Part shown: positions 17,831-27,276 of the stretch, in pieces | Numbering within the stretch: the first letter of the stretch is position 1 | How the letters are laid out: every line of letters begins with the position of its first letter | Position numbers and translations under genes: made by a program | Notes under the pieces: model-generated | The model's input: the letters and a program-made list of their open reading frames with translations, nothing else | Database searches by the model: none | What the model was told of the DNA's origin: nothing | From: Ferranicluibacter rubi | GTDB taxonomy: Bacteria > Pseudomonadota > Alphaproteobacteria > Rhizobiales > Rhizobiaceae | Direction: 5' to 3' | Assembly (NCBI RefSeq): GCF_011603255.1 | Contig: NZ_JAANCM010000001.1 | Location: forward strand, 558,001 to 622,000 | Length of the DNA: 64,000 bases

Positions 17831-19342
17831 TCAGGCGGCCCGTGTGACATGCGCGCCGAACCAGTCCGCAAACGCGGCCCGCTCGGTCTCCGTCAGGTGC
17901 AGGTTCTGCTTGGTACGGCGCACGAGCACGTCCTCGGCCGTCTCCGCCCATTCGTTGGCCACGAGATAACGCACCTCCGCCTCGTAGAGCTGCCCGCCGA
18001 AGTGCCGGCCGAGGCCGTCGAGCGAGGTCACGCCCTTGACGATGCGGTTGACGCGGGCGCCGTAGAGGCGGCCATAGTGATTGACCAGTGCGCGCGGCAT
18101 CCAGGGATAGTCGCTGCGCATGCGCTCTGCGAACTGCACGTAGTCGGCATTGGGGATCTCGCCGCCCGGCAGCGTCGCGCCGCGCGTCCAGTCACCCTTC
18201 ATGTTCGGGAAGAAGCCGGCGATCTTCTGGATCGCGTGCTCGGAGAGCTTGCGGAACGTCGTGATCTTGCCGCCATAGATGTTGAGCATCGGGGCGCCGC
18301 CGGTCTCGTCGAGGTCGAAGACGTAGTCGCGCGTGACGGCAGACGGATTGCCCTTGCCGTCGTCGAACAGCGGGCGGACGCCGGAGAAGCTGTGCAGCAC
18401 ATCGCTGCGGCGCAGCTTTTCCTTGAAGTAGCGGTTCACGGCGGCGAGCAGGTAATCGATTTCCTTCTCCTCGGCCCGCACCTCTTCCGGGCGGCCTTCA
18501 TAGGGGATGTCGGTGGTGCCGATCAGCGCCTTGTCGCCTTCATAAGGGTTGATGAAGATGACCCGCTTGTCGTGGTTCTGCACCAGATAGGCTTGGTTAC
18601 CCTCCCAGAACTTCGGCACGATGATGTGGCTGCCCTTGACGAGGCGCACGTTGCGGCTGCTGTTGGAGCCGGCGACCCGTCCGACGATGTCGTTGACCCA
18701 GGGGCCGCCCGCATTGACGAGCACCTTCGCGCGGAACGACGTGATGTCGCCCGTGCGCTCATTGCGGGTCTCCACGCGCCAGCCGCCGTCTTCGCGGCGC
18801 GCGCTGACACAGGCGGTGCGCGTCAGCACCGTTGCGCCGCGCTCACGGGCGTCGAGCGCGTTCAGCACCACGAGGCGGGCATCGTCCACCCAACAGTCGG
18901 AATACTCGAATCCCTTGGTATATTTATCTAGAATGGGCGCACCCTCGGGATCGCGATGCAGATCGAGCGAGCGGGTGCCGGGCAGGCGCTTGCGGCCGCC
19001 GAGGTGGTCATAGAGGAAGAGGCCGAGCCGGACGAGCCAGGCGGGGCGATCGTCCGGGCTGTGGGGCAGCACGAAGCGCATGGGCCAGATGATGTGGCTT
19101 GCGGAGTTGAGCAGAACCTCGCGCTCGATCAGCGCCTCGCGCACCAGGCGGAATTCGTAATATTCGAGGTAGCGCAAGCCGCCATGGACGAGCTTTCCGG
19201 AGCGCGACGAGGTGCCTTCGGCCAGATCGCCCTTCTCGCAGAGGATGACCGAAAGGCCGCGGCCTGCGGCATCCCGCGCGATGCCGGCGCCGTTGATGCC
19301 GCCGCCGATCACGAACAGATCGACCGTCTTTGCTTCTGTCAT
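17831..19342 (-). CDS. eryB: Erythritol phosphate dehydrogenase EryB (GlpD-like)
   Basis: 503-residue FAD-dependent oxidoreductase related to glycerol-3-phosphate dehydrogenase. N-terminal dinucleotide fold VDLFVIGGGINGAGIARDAAGRG, then SSRSGKLVHGGLRYLE and GDKALIGTTDIPYEG motifs of the DAO/GlpD family, and a C-terminal helical DAO_C domain. Context between the erythritol kinase and EryC identifies it as EryB, which oxidises phosphorylated erythritol to the 3-tetrulose phosphate. Start ATG 19342 lies 10 bases downstream of the eryA stop, so the genes are cotranscribed. Without the context it could be called glpD. Confidence 0.93.
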   Translation of the reverse strand: MTEAKTVDLFVIGGGINGAGIARDAAGRGLSVILCEKGDLAEGTSSRSGKLVHGGLRYLEYYEFRLVREALIEREVLLNSASHIIWPMRFVLPHSPDDRPAWLVRLGLFLYDHLGGRKRLPGTRSLDLHRDPEGAPILDKYTKGFEYSDCWVDDARLVVLNALDARERGATVLTRTACVSARREDGGWRVETRNERTGDITSFRAKVLVNAGGPWVNDIVGRVAGSNSSRNVRLVKGSHIIVPKFWEGNQAYLVQNHDKRVIFINPYEGDKALIGTTDIPYEGRPEEVRAEEKEIDYLLAAVNRYFKEKLRRSDVLHSFSGVRPLFDDGKGNPSAVTRDYVFDLDETGGAPMLNIYGGKITTFRKLSEHAIQKIAGFFPNMKGDWTRGATLPGGEIPNADYVQFAERMRSDYPWMPRALVNHYGRLYGARVNRIVKGVTSLDGLGRHFGGQLYEAEVRYLVANEWAETAEDVLVRRTKQNLHLTETERAAFADWFGAHVTRAA

Positions 19343-19352
19343 GTCAGGCTCC

Positions 19353-20981
19353 TCAAAGGTGGGATGCGTCGTCGCGCGTCGTCATGTCGGCAAGGCCCAA
19401 AGCGGCCGTCGCCTTGTCTTTCTCGGGGCTCGCATGCCCATGCTCGTCGGCCAGCGTTTCCCATACGGGCGCAAGCGACTGGCGGGCTGCGACATAGGCC
19501 GGGTACAGCCGGTCGTAGTGGCGGGCGAGATCGGGATCGGGCGCTTCGGCCTGCCCCAAAAGCGGGCTCACCCATTCATCGATGCAGGCATCCATGGTGG
19601 GGTAGACGCCGAGGGCCACGGCCGCCATCATCGCGGCACCGGCAGCACCCGCCTCTTCGCGGTCGGAGATGCGAACCGGGGCATCGACCGAGGCCGCAAG
19701 CACGCCGCGCAGCGCGCGCGAGCGGGCAGCACCGCCGGTCAGGCGCAGCTCGTCCGGCATGGCGCCCATCGCCGCGTAGCAATCGCGCGTCGCCATGCCC
19801 AGACCCTCGACCACGGCCCGCAGCATGTCGGGAAAGCCATGGCGGGTGGAAAGGCCGATGAAGCCGGCGCGGGCATTTGCATTGACGAAGGGCCCGCGTT
19901 CGCCGGCCTCGGAAATATAGGGATGATAGAGCAGCGCGCCGGGCCGCGTCGTTTCCAGCCAGTGCTCGATCCGCCCGACGAGATCGGAAAACGCGACCTG
20001 CCGTCCCGCATCCGCCATCAGATCGGCGGCCAGGCGCAGGATCCAGTCGATGTTCAGCGTCGCGCCCATGTTCGTCTGAACCTGGGTGACGATGCCGGGT
20101 ACGGGCAGCGCGATGACATAGCCCGTCCCCTCGGCGTTCAGATGCACCGCGTCCACGGGCTTGGCGCGCATATGGACACCGGTGGAGCCAACGGTGGAGC
20201 AGGCGGCATTCGTCGAGCGCGTGCGCACGCCGGCACCGAGCGCGGTCATGACCATGTCGACATAGCCGAGCGACACCGGCGTTCCCGCCAGCAGTCCGGT
20301 CGCCCGGGCAGCCTCCGTGGAAAGCGGATGCATGACCTCGGTGCCATCGATGATCTCCGGCAGGAGGTTGCGGCGATGCGCAAGGCCGAGGCTGTCGATC
20401 GCCACGTCGTCGTAGCGTCGTGTGCGGAAATTGCCGAAGGTGAAGCTCGCCTCAGACGGGTCCGTGGCGCGGATGCCGGTGAGGTTCAGGTAGAGCCAGT
20501 CCTTGCAATGCAGGGCGACATCGGCGCCGTCCAGAAGCTCGGGGTGGTGCCGGTCCATATGCGCCATCTGCGCACCCTGCTGGCAGGTATTGAGCCCGGT
20601 GCCCGTCGCCTCGAACCGGGCGCGGTCCTCTGTGCGGCCGGCAATGCGGCGCACGGTCGGCGCGGCGCGGGCATCGAGCCACAGCCAGGCATCGCCGACG
20701 GGACGGTTGTCCGGCCCGACGAGCCAGGTTCCGTCCCCTTGCGCGGTTACGGCCAGGGCCGCGGTTCTTGCCGCAAGGCCGTCGATCTTTTCGGAAAGGC
20801 CCTTCAGCGCGGAGACGCAATCCGCCCAGGTCTGCGTCAGGGATTGGGTGGCCGAGCCATCGTCGCCGGTGACATAGACATTGCGCACCGAGGCGCAGGC
20901 GATCTGTCGTCCGCCGAGATCGAAGGCCACCGCCTTGATGACCGACGTTCCCGCATCGATGCCGATGATGATGTCACGCAT
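19353..20981 (-). CDS. eryA: Erythritol kinase EryA (FGGY family)
   Basis: 542-residue FGGY carbohydrate kinase that phosphorylates erythritol with ATP, the first catabolic step. N-terminal phosphate loop MRDIIIGIDAGTSVIKAVAFD, central DAWLWLDARAAPTV, and the C-terminal ATPase segment DELRLTGGAARSRALRGVLAASVDAPVRI followed by EEAGAAGAAMMAA. It is the first gene of the eryABCD operon; its start at 20981 faces an 880-bp regulatory gap that separates it from the divergent importer genes. Confidence 0.93.
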   Translation of the reverse strand: MRDIIIGIDAGTSVIKAVAFDLGGRQIACASVRNVYVTGDDGSATQSLTQTWADCVSALKGLSEKIDGLAARTAALAVTAQGDGTWLVGPDNRPVGDAWLWLDARAAPTVRRIAGRTEDRARFEATGTGLNTCQQGAQMAHMDRHHPELLDGADVALHCKDWLYLNLTGIRATDPSEASFTFGNFRTRRYDDVAIDSLGLAHRRNLLPEIIDGTEVMHPLSTEAARATGLLAGTPVSLGYVDMVMTALGAGVRTRSTNAACSTVGSTGVHMRAKPVDAVHLNAEGTGYVIALPVPGIVTQVQTNMGATLNIDWILRLAADLMADAGRQVAFSDLVGRIEHWLETTRPGALLYHPYISEAGERGPFVNANARAGFIGLSTRHGFPDMLRAVVEGLGMATRDCYAAMGAMPDELRLTGGAARSRALRGVLAASVDAPVRISDREEAGAAGAAMMAAVALGVYPTMDACIDEWVSPLLGQAEAPDPDLARHYDRLYPAYVAARQSLAPVWETLADEHGHASPEKDKATAALGLADMTTRDDASHL

Positions 20982-21861
20982 GACGCCGGCTCCAGCGCGC
21001 CAACATGGGTCGCGGCCGCGCTCCTGCCCATGGCGTCATCGAAACTCCTCCCATCCTCGCAAAACTCTTCCTCCGAAGAGTGTCCGGCGCCTTCGGAGAG
21101 GCTAACCGGGACAGCAGACCCCTGAAACGTCCAGCCAGCCGAAACGATCGATATCTCACAAACATAACATTGCCATCGAAATATCTTTCTGCGTTCGTAT
21201 TTTTTTTCACAAAAATTGCAATTTGTCAAGATCGCCCGGAGGCAATCCCAGCTGATTACCTTTGTGATTCCATCGACCATCTCTCCTATGATGACACCTG
21301 CAAGCGCTGCTCCGGGAAGCGTTGCCGATCATCTCGCCATCACTGATTCTCGATTATTTATAAACATTTTCAATATGATAAATCTCCATTCGCGTGGGTT
21401 AGACGCCACATTCGCTACCGATGACCCCTCCTGATCCTGAATTCTGATGAGCATGCCCTCGCCGACATCGGAGAGCGCCACGCGTCCGTGGACCGAAATT
21501 CACACGCTGACGAACGTGCCCTTCCGAAAGCCGTAGCCGTTGACACCTCAAAATTTTTCTATCATTGTTTGCCTCGTTGATAACACAGACCTACCATCTG
21601 TTATCACCGAGCATGAAGGCCGACGGGAGGAGATCGTCGGCGGATGCGTGAAGGAGGAGACGCCATGACCAGCACCGCAATCCCGTTCCGCCGATCGGCC
21701 CTGCTCCCACGGCAGGCGCTGCCATCGGGCACTCGTATCCCCGCCATCCTTCTCCAGAGCTGACACCCGACCCGACCGTCCGTCCGTCGCGGGAAGTCTG
21801 CGGCGTCCATTCGACCCTTGCGCCTCTTTCGAGAGGCGGTTCCAGATTTGAGGCTTTCGTC
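20982..21861. other. Divergent ery intergenic region (880 bp, no gene seen)
   Basis: No convincing gene on either strand. 21160-21430 is markedly AT-rich for this genome and contains a T8 run, an AATTGCAATT palindrome at 21215-21224 and TATTTATAAAC near 21355-21365, so promoters for eryA (minus) are expected here. The plus-strand promoter region is around 21550-21610 with a long inverted repeat (separate entry). A GGAGGAGA stretch at 21652 and an AGGAG at 21628 resemble ribosome sites but lead to no credible reading frame. Confidence 0.6.
21579..21605. promoter_or_regulatory. Inverted repeat GATAACA-N13-TGTTATC, candidate EryD or DeoR operator
   Basis: Perfect 7-bp arms, 257 bp before the DUF2291 start and in the control region of both ery units. 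Long-spaced palindromes are common for oligomeric SorC-type regulators. Assignment to EryD or to the DeoR protein at 26405 is inferred. Confidence 0.45.
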
Positions 21862-22518
21862 ATGAGCACCGTTGCCGACACGAAATCGCTGAATACCCCT
21901 CTCCTGACCCGCGGACGCGTGATCGCAGCGGCACTCGCCGTGATCCTCGTCGGTGCCATGGTCTATGACACGAGAGTGGTGCGGATCGGCTCTGAGCATG
22001 ACGTGCGCGCCGATGTGTTCTCGCCCGAGGCCTTCGGGACGGAGAATTTCCCCAAGGTCCGCGACAGCGTGGTCAGCCGCGCGGTGGATGCGGCCGAACT
22101 CGGCAGCGCGATCGCCGCCGACAAGGCTGCGGCCGGCACGAAATACGGCGTCGCCACCAGCACCGGCCCGGTCATTCCGGTCAAGTTCACCGGCACGGTC
22201 GGCGAGCGGAAGTCGAGCACCAACACCATCGCCGTTCCCGGCCTGCCCGAGGGCACCGTGGTCCGGGTGCAGACCGGCCCGGCCATCAACGGCACGGACC
22301 TGCGCGACGCGACCGGCGAGATCGAGTTCGGCCAGTTCACCAACCAGATCGAGTACCAGAACGCCGGCTCTGCGCTGAACAACGCCATGAAGAAAGAGAC
22401 GCTCGGGAGCATCGACCCGGCAGCGCTCGAAGGCAAGACGGTGGAGATCACCGGTGTCTTCAAGCTGATCAACCCCAAGAACTGGCTGGTGACGCCCGTG
22501 TCGGTGACCGTGAAATGA
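21862..22518 (+). CDS. DUF2291 membrane-anchored protein of the erythritol importer
   Basis: 218 residues with one N-terminal membrane helix (VIAAALAVILVGAMVYD, about 20-37) and a periplasmic part (DVFSPEAFGTENFPKVRDSV; KFTGTVGERKSSTNTIAVPGLPEGTVVRVQTGPAINGTDLRDATG). This fits the DUF2291 family, which is regularly encoded at the head of ribose-type sugar ABC operons in rhizobia, including eryEFG loci. Role unknown; an accessory to substrate binding or a periplasmic sensor are options. ATGA overlap with the ATPase gene shows tight coupling. The start at 21862 is the first ATG of the frame and comes just before the helix. Confidence 0.8.
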   Translation: MSTVADTKSLNTPLLTRGRVIAAALAVILVGAMVYDTRVVRIGSEHDVRADVFSPEAFGTENFPKVRDSVVSRAVDAAELGSAIAADKAAAGTKYGVATSTGPVIPVKFTGTVGERKSSTNTIAVPGLPEGTVVRVQTGPAINGTDLRDATGEIEFGQFTNQIEYQNAGSALNNAMKKETLGSIDPAALEGKTVEITGVFKLINPKNWLVTPVSVTVK

Positions 22519-24110
22519 GCGCCGCAGCCGACAACGCAAATCGCAAGATTTCCGGCGACCATGGCGCCGTCGTCATGGAAGCGCGCAATATCGCCAAGTC
22601 CTATGGCAGCATCCATGCGCTGAAAGGCGTGAATTTCGAGATCCGCCGCGGCCAGGTTACGACGCTGTTTGGTGAGAACGGGGCCGGCAAGTCGACGCTG
22701 ATGAAGATCCTGTCGGGCGTGGTGCAGCCGACCTCCGGCGAGATCCTGCTGGATGGCGCGCCCGTCACATTCTCCTCCTCGTCGCATGCCCGCGACAGCG
22801 GCGTCTCGATCATCCACCAGGAACTGTCGCTGGCGCTGAACATGAACGTTCGCGACAATATCTTCATGGGCCGCGAGATCATGGGCCCGACCGGCGTCAA
22901 CTATGCCGAGGAAGAACGGCAGACGCGGCTGCTGATGGAGGAACTGGAAGAAGAGATCGACCCACTGACGCCCGTCGAGGCGCTTCGCCTGGGGCAGCAG
23001 CAGATCGTGGAAATCGCCCGCGCGCTGTCGGTCAACTCCCGCATCCTCATCATGGACGAGCCGACATCGGCGCTGAGTGCCTCCGAGGTCGAGGTGCTGT
23101 TCAAGGTCATCCGCGACCTCACGGCGCGCGGCGTCTCGATCGTCTATATCTCGCATCATCTCGAGGAAGCGCTGCAGATCACCCACCACGCCGTGGTGCT
23201 GCGCGACGGCACGATGACGGCCTATGCGGCACGTGGCGATATCGATCTCGAATGGATCGTGCGCAACATGGTCGGCGAGAACTTCGATCTTGGTGCGCCG
23301 CCGACGGGCTATGCCTTCGGGCCGGTCGCCCTGTCGATCGAGAACCTGTCGGTGCCGGATGCTTCGGGTGCCGGCTATTCCGTGGTCGACAACCTCTCGC
23401 TCGACGTTCACGCCGGCGAGGTCGTCTGCATCTACGGGCTGATGGGGGCCGGGCGCACCGAGCTTCTGGAATGCGTCGCCGGCCGGCTGCAGCCGTCTGC
23501 CGGCCGCGTCATGCTGCACGGGCAGGACGTGTCCAGGCTCTCCATCGCCCAGCGCATCGACAACGGTCTCGTCCTCGTGCCGGAAGACCGGCAGCGCGAC
23601 GGGCTGGTGCAGACGATGACGGTCGGCAGCAACCTGTCGCTCGCCAGCATCGGCGCCTTTACCAAGGGCATCTTCACCTCGCGGCGGAGCGAAGCCGGCC
23701 TCGTCACCGATGCGATCTCCAAGGTTCACATCAAGACGAATGGCGGCGCGGCACCGATCGGCTCGCTGTCGGGCGGCAACCAGCAGAAGGTCGTCATCGG
23801 CAAGATGCTGGCGACCAACCCTGAGGTCATGCTGCTCGACGAGCCCAGCCGCGGCATCGATATCGGCGCGAAGTCAGAGGTGTTCAAGCTGCTCGCCGAG
23901 CGGGCTCGCCAGGGCCTCGCCGTCATCTATTCCACATCGGAAGTGGGCGAATGCCTCAGCATCGCGCACCGCATCGTCGTCATGCGCCGCGGCCGGATCT
24001 CCGCCGAATTCGGCTCCGACGTCACCAAGGAACGCATCATGGCGGCATCCGGCGAAAAGGCCGGCGGCCATGGATCAGATGGGCACGAGCCCGAAACGAG
24101 GACGCAGTGA
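22515..24110 (+). CDS. eryE: Erythritol ABC transporter ATP-binding protein EryE
   Basis: 531-residue double ABC cassette of the sugar (RbsA/MglA) class. Cassette 1: Walker A GENGAGKST, LRLGQQQIVEIARAL, ILIMDEPTSALS. Cassette 2: Walker A degenerate as GLMGAGRTE, signature LSGGNQQKVVIGKML, Walker B VMLLDEPSRGID. The degenerate second P-loop is normal in this class. Coupled to the DUF2291 gene upstream (ATGA), and eryF begins 3 bases after its stop. Assigned to erythritol by its place opposite eryABCD; by sequence alone it is a generic CUT2 pentose/polyol transporter. Confidence 0.9.
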   Translation: MSAAADNANRKISGDHGAVVMEARNIAKSYGSIHALKGVNFEIRRGQVTTLFGENGAGKSTLMKILSGVVQPTSGEILLDGAPVTFSSSSHARDSGVSIIHQELSLALNMNVRDNIFMGREIMGPTGVNYAEEERQTRLLMEELEEEIDPLTPVEALRLGQQQIVEIARALSVNSRILIMDEPTSALSASEVEVLFKVIRDLTARGVSIVYISHHLEEALQITHHAVVLRDGTMTAYAARGDIDLEWIVRNMVGENFDLGAPPTGYAFGPVALSIENLSVPDASGAGYSVVDNLSLDVHAGEVVCIYGLMGAGRTELLECVAGRLQPSAGRVMLHGQDVSRLSIAQRIDNGLVLVPEDRQRDGLVQTMTVGSNLSLASIGAFTKGIFTSRRSEAGLVTDAISKVHIKTNGGAAPIGSLSGGNQQKVVIGKMLATNPEVMLLDEPSRGIDIGAKSEVFKLLAERARQGLAVIYSTSEVGECLSIAHRIVVMRRGRISAEFGSDVTKERIMAASGEKAGGHGSDGHEPETRTQ

Positions 24111-24112
24111 TC

Positions 24113-25150
24113 ATGTCGGCAACCAACTCATCCGCGCGCCCGACCCCGCAGAAGAAGACGATGAATATCGGTCAGCTCCTGCTCGAGGGCCGCGCCTTCT
24201 TCGCATTGATCGCGATCATCGTCGTGTTCTCGCTGTTGTCGCCCTATTATTTCTCGGTCGCCAACTTCCTGATCATGGCGTCGCATGTGGCGATCTTCGG
24301 GCTGCTCGCCATCGGCATGCTGCTCGTCATCCTCAATGGCGGCATCGACCTGTCCGTCGGCTCGACGCTCGGCCTGTCGGGCGTTGTCGCCGGCTACCTC
24401 ATGCAAGGGGTTACGCTCACCCAGTTCGGCGTGGTGCTCTACCCGCCTGTCTGGGTCGTGGTCATCCTCACCTGCGCGCTCGGCGCCTTCGTCGGCGCCG
24501 TCAATGGTGTGCTCATCGCCTATTTCCGCGTTCCCGCCTTCGTGGCGACACTCGGCGTGCTCTATGTCGCGCGGGGCGTGGCGCTGCTGATGACCAATGG
24601 CCTGACCTTCAACAATCTCGGCGGACGGCCCGAACTGGGCAATACCGGCTTCGACTGGCTGGGCTTCAACCGGCTGTTCGGCGTGCCGATCGGCGTTCTC
24701 GTGCTCGCCCTGCTCGCCATCCTCTGCTTCGTCATGCTCAGCCGTTCGGCCTTCGGCCGCTGGCTCTATGCGTCGGGCGGCAATGAGCGTGCGGCCGAGC
24801 TTTCCGGCGTGCCGGTCAAGCGGGTCAAGATCATCGTCTACGTGCTTTCGGGCGTCTGCGCGGCCATTGCCGGCCTCGTCCTCTCGTCGCAGCTGACCTC
24901 CGCCGGCCCCACGGCCGGCACGACCTACGAGCTGACGGCAATTGCGGCCGTCGTCATCGGCGGTGCGGCACTGACCGGCGGACGCGGCACGATCGGCGGC
25001 ACCATGCTCGGCGCCTTCGTCATCGGCTTCCTGTCGGACGGCCTCGTCATCATCGGCGTGTCCTCCTACTGGCAGACCGTCTTTACCGGCGCAGTCATCG
25101 TGCTCGCCGTTCTGCTCAACAGCATCCAGTACGGCCGCCGCCCGAAGTAA
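24113..25150 (+). CDS. eryF: Erythritol ABC transporter permease EryF
   Basis: 345-residue CUT2-type permease with about eight to ten hydrophobic helices, and the motifs LLVILNGGIDLSVGSTLGLSG and GGRGTIGGTMLGAFVIGFLSDGLVI typical of RbsC-like permeases. ATG at 24113, two bases after the eryE TGA. The frame runs open far upstream within eryE, but the residues there are not permease-like. Forms the membrane channel with EryE and EryG. Confidence 0.92.
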   Translation: MSATNSSARPTPQKKTMNIGQLLLEGRAFFALIAIIVVFSLLSPYYFSVANFLIMASHVAIFGLLAIGMLLVILNGGIDLSVGSTLGLSGVVAGYLMQGVTLTQFGVVLYPPVWVVVILTCALGAFVGAVNGVLIAYFRVPAFVATLGVLYVARGVALLMTNGLTFNNLGGRPELGNTGFDWLGFNRLFGVPIGVLVLALLAILCFVMLSRSAFGRWLYASGGNERAAELSGVPVKRVKIIVYVLSGVCAAIAGLVLSSQLTSAGPTAGTTYELTAIAAVVIGGAALTGGRGTIGGTMLGAFVIGFLSDGLVIIGVSSYWQTVFTGAVIVLAVLLNSIQYGRRPK

Positions 25151-25283
25151 GGGGGCGACCGACACACGACCTTCTCCGCATCACCGGCCCCTGTCTTTCG
25201 AGGAAAGGCAGCGCCGGGCACGGACAAGCACCGCCGGGTGACCGGCATAACCGAACCGCATTTTCAAAACCGGGAGAGAGACC

Positions 25284-26231
25284 ATGATGAAAAACGCAAC
25301 CCGCCTGCTGATGGCGGCCGCCGCTGCCGCGACCATGTTTGCCAGCACCGCCTATGCCGAGGGCCTGATGACGGTGATCGTCAACGATCCGTCCAACCCC
25401 TACTGGCTGACCGAAGGCAATGTCGCCAAGGCCACTGCCGAAAAGCTCGGCTACACCGCGACCGTCGGCGCGCACAAGGGCGACACCAACACCGAAAGCA
25501 ACCTGATCGACACCGCGATCACCAACAAGTCGGTCGCGATCATTCTCGATCCGGCCAATGCCGACGGCTCCGTCGGTGCGGTGAAGAAGGCCGTTGCCGC
25601 CGGCATCCCGGTCATTCTCGTCAATGCCGAGATCAACCAGGAAGGCCTTGCCAAGGCACAGCTCGTTTCCAACAATGCGCAGGGTGCCGCCCTCGGTGCC
25701 ACCCAGTGGGTGGAAGCCGTCGGCGACAAGGGCAAGTATGTCGAGCTCTTCGGCGCGCCCTCCGACAACAATGCCGCGACCCGCTCCAACGGCTACGAGA
25801 CGGTGCTGACGCAGTATCCGGACCTCGAAAAGGCCGCTTCCGAAGTGGCCGACTGGGACCGTACCAAGGGCCACGACAAGATGCAGTCCATGCTGCAGGC
25901 CAATCCGGATATCAACGGCGTGATCTCGGGCAATGACGAAATGGCGCTCGGCGCCATCGCCGCGCTCAAGGAAGCCGGCAAGATCGCCAACGTCAAGGTC
26001 GGCGGCTTCGACGGCTCGCCGGATGCGGTCGCCGCCATCAAGGCCGGCGAACTGCAGTACACCGTGCTTCAGCCCGTTGCCGTCTTCTCGGAAGAAGCCG
26101 TGAAGCAGGCCGACAGCTTCATCAAGACGGGCGCGACCGGTGCCAAGTCCGAAAAGCAGCTGTTCGATTGCTTGCTCATCACCAAGGACAATGTCGACAA
26201 GTATTCGGCACCCTTCGTTCTCGACAAGTAA
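25284..26231 (+). CDS. eryG: Erythritol ABC transporter substrate-binding protein EryG
   Basis: 315-residue periplasmic binding protein (peripla_BP_4, RbsB type). Signal peptide MMKNATRLLMAAAAAATMFASTAYA, mature start EGLMTVIVNDPSNPYWLTEG. Contains the family segment IILDPANADGSVGAVKKAVAAGIPVILVNAEIN and SGNDEMALGAIAALKEAG. A GGGAGAGA site lies 7 bases before the ATG. Last gene of the importer unit; followed by a strong terminator. Binds erythritol by homology of the locus. Confidence 0.92.
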   Translation: MMKNATRLLMAAAAAATMFASTAYAEGLMTVIVNDPSNPYWLTEGNVAKATAEKLGYTATVGAHKGDTNTESNLIDTAITNKSVAIILDPANADGSVGAVKKAVAAGIPVILVNAEINQEGLAKAQLVSNNAQGAALGATQWVEAVGDKGKYVELFGAPSDNNAATRSNGYETVLTQYPDLEKAASEVADWDRTKGHDKMQSMLQANPDINGVISGNDEMALGAIAALKEAGKIANVKVGGFDGSPDAVAAIKAGELQYTVLQPVAVFSEEAVKQADSFIKTGATGAKSEKQLFDCLLITKDNVDKYSAPFVLDK

Positions 26232-26246
26232 GCCTTCGCCACCAGG

Positions 26247-26276
26247 GAGGGTGCCGCCCGCGGCGCCCTCTTTTTC
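26247..26276 (+). terminator. Rho-independent terminator after eryG
   Basis: Stem GAGGGTGCCGC/GCGGCGCCCTC (one G-U pair) with a 2-nt loop, followed by TTTTTC. Confidence 0.85.
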
Positions 26277-26404
26277 TTGACAGTCCCTCCCTGCGCCACG
26301 TCTTAAGGTCGCATTCTCGTGAACGGATTTCCGTTAGAGGTTTTATGCGCTAGGACGCATGCAGAGCAGCACGGCACTGCGAGGCGAACAGAGGAGGCCA
26401 AGGG

Positions 26405-27250
26405 ATGACGAACAAGACAACCGTCGGTCAGTTCATGTCCGAGCTTCCCAGCGACAGCCGCCACGCCCGCCAGATCGTGCGCCGCCAGTTGATTGCCGAA
26501 GCCGTGATGGCCGAGGGTTCGATGCGGATCGAGGACCTGACCGACCGTTTCGGCATCAGCCTGATGACGGCGCACCGCGACGTCGACGAACTCGTCAGCC
26601 GCGGCCTCTTCCGCAAGACCCGCGGCATCGTGACCGCCGCCCCGACGAGCCTTATCGAATCCAGCGACGTCTACCGCTCGAGCCGTCAGGCACGGGAGAA
26701 GGCCGCGATCGCCCAGGCGGCGATGACCTTCATCGAGCCGGGACAGGCGATCTTCTTCGACGACAGCACGACCGTGCTGCAAATGGCCCGTCACCTGCCC
26801 GAAAAAGTGCCGTTGACGGTCATCACCAATTCGCTCAACCTCATGAACGATCTCAAGGCGGTGCCGGATGTGACGCTGCTCGGGCTCGGCGGGCAGTTCT
26901 ACAACTGGTGCAACGCCTTCATGGGGCGCATGACCATCCGCGAGATCGAGAAGCTGAGGGCCGATACCGTCTTCATGTCGATGTCGGCCATTCTGGACGA
27001 TGTCGCCTTCCACCAGTCGCCGGAGATGGTGGAGACCAAGCGGGCGATGTTCGACAGCGCCGCAATGCGCATTCTTCTCGCCGACCACACGAAATTCGAG
27101 CGCCGGGCGCTCTATTCCTTCGCCGCGCTCACCGAATTCGACCTCGTTATCGTGGACGACAATATCGCGCCGGAGCATCTGGAGCGCATGCGCTCCAAGG
27201 GCATCAATCTGATGGTCGCGCCAGTGGACCGCCCGAAGACCGGACGATAG
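26405..27250 (+). CDS. DeoR-family transcriptional regulator
   Basis: 281 residues. N-terminal DeoR helix-turn-helix (RRQLIAEAVMAEGSMRIEDLTDRFGISLMTAHRDVDELVSRGLFRKTRG) and a DeoRC sugar-phosphate sensor domain (AMTFIEPGQAIFFDDSTTVLQMARHLP, TNSLNLMNDL). In rhizobial erythritol loci a DeoR regulator accompanies tpiB-rpiB; here it sits after the eryG terminator, alone, with tpiB and rpiB missing from the window. It may co-regulate the ery genes or the unlinked isomerase genes. ATG at 26405 with GAGGCCAAGG upstream. Convergent with phnF (26-bp gap). Confidence 0.88.
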   Translation: MTNKTTVGQFMSELPSDSRHARQIVRRQLIAEAVMAEGSMRIEDLTDRFGISLMTAHRDVDELVSRGLFRKTRGIVTAAPTSLIESSDVYRSSRQAREKAAIAQAAMTFIEPGQAIFFDDSTTVLQMARHLPEKVPLTVITNSLNLMNDLKAVPDVTLLGLGGQFYNWCNAFMGRMTIREIEKLRADTVFMSMSAILDDVAFHQSPEMVETKRAMFDSAAMRILLADHTKFERRALYSFAALTEFDLVIVDDNIAPEHLERMRSKGINLMVAPVDRPKTGR

Positions 27251-27276
27251 GGCCGTCCGCTCAGGCTCTTTTCGGC

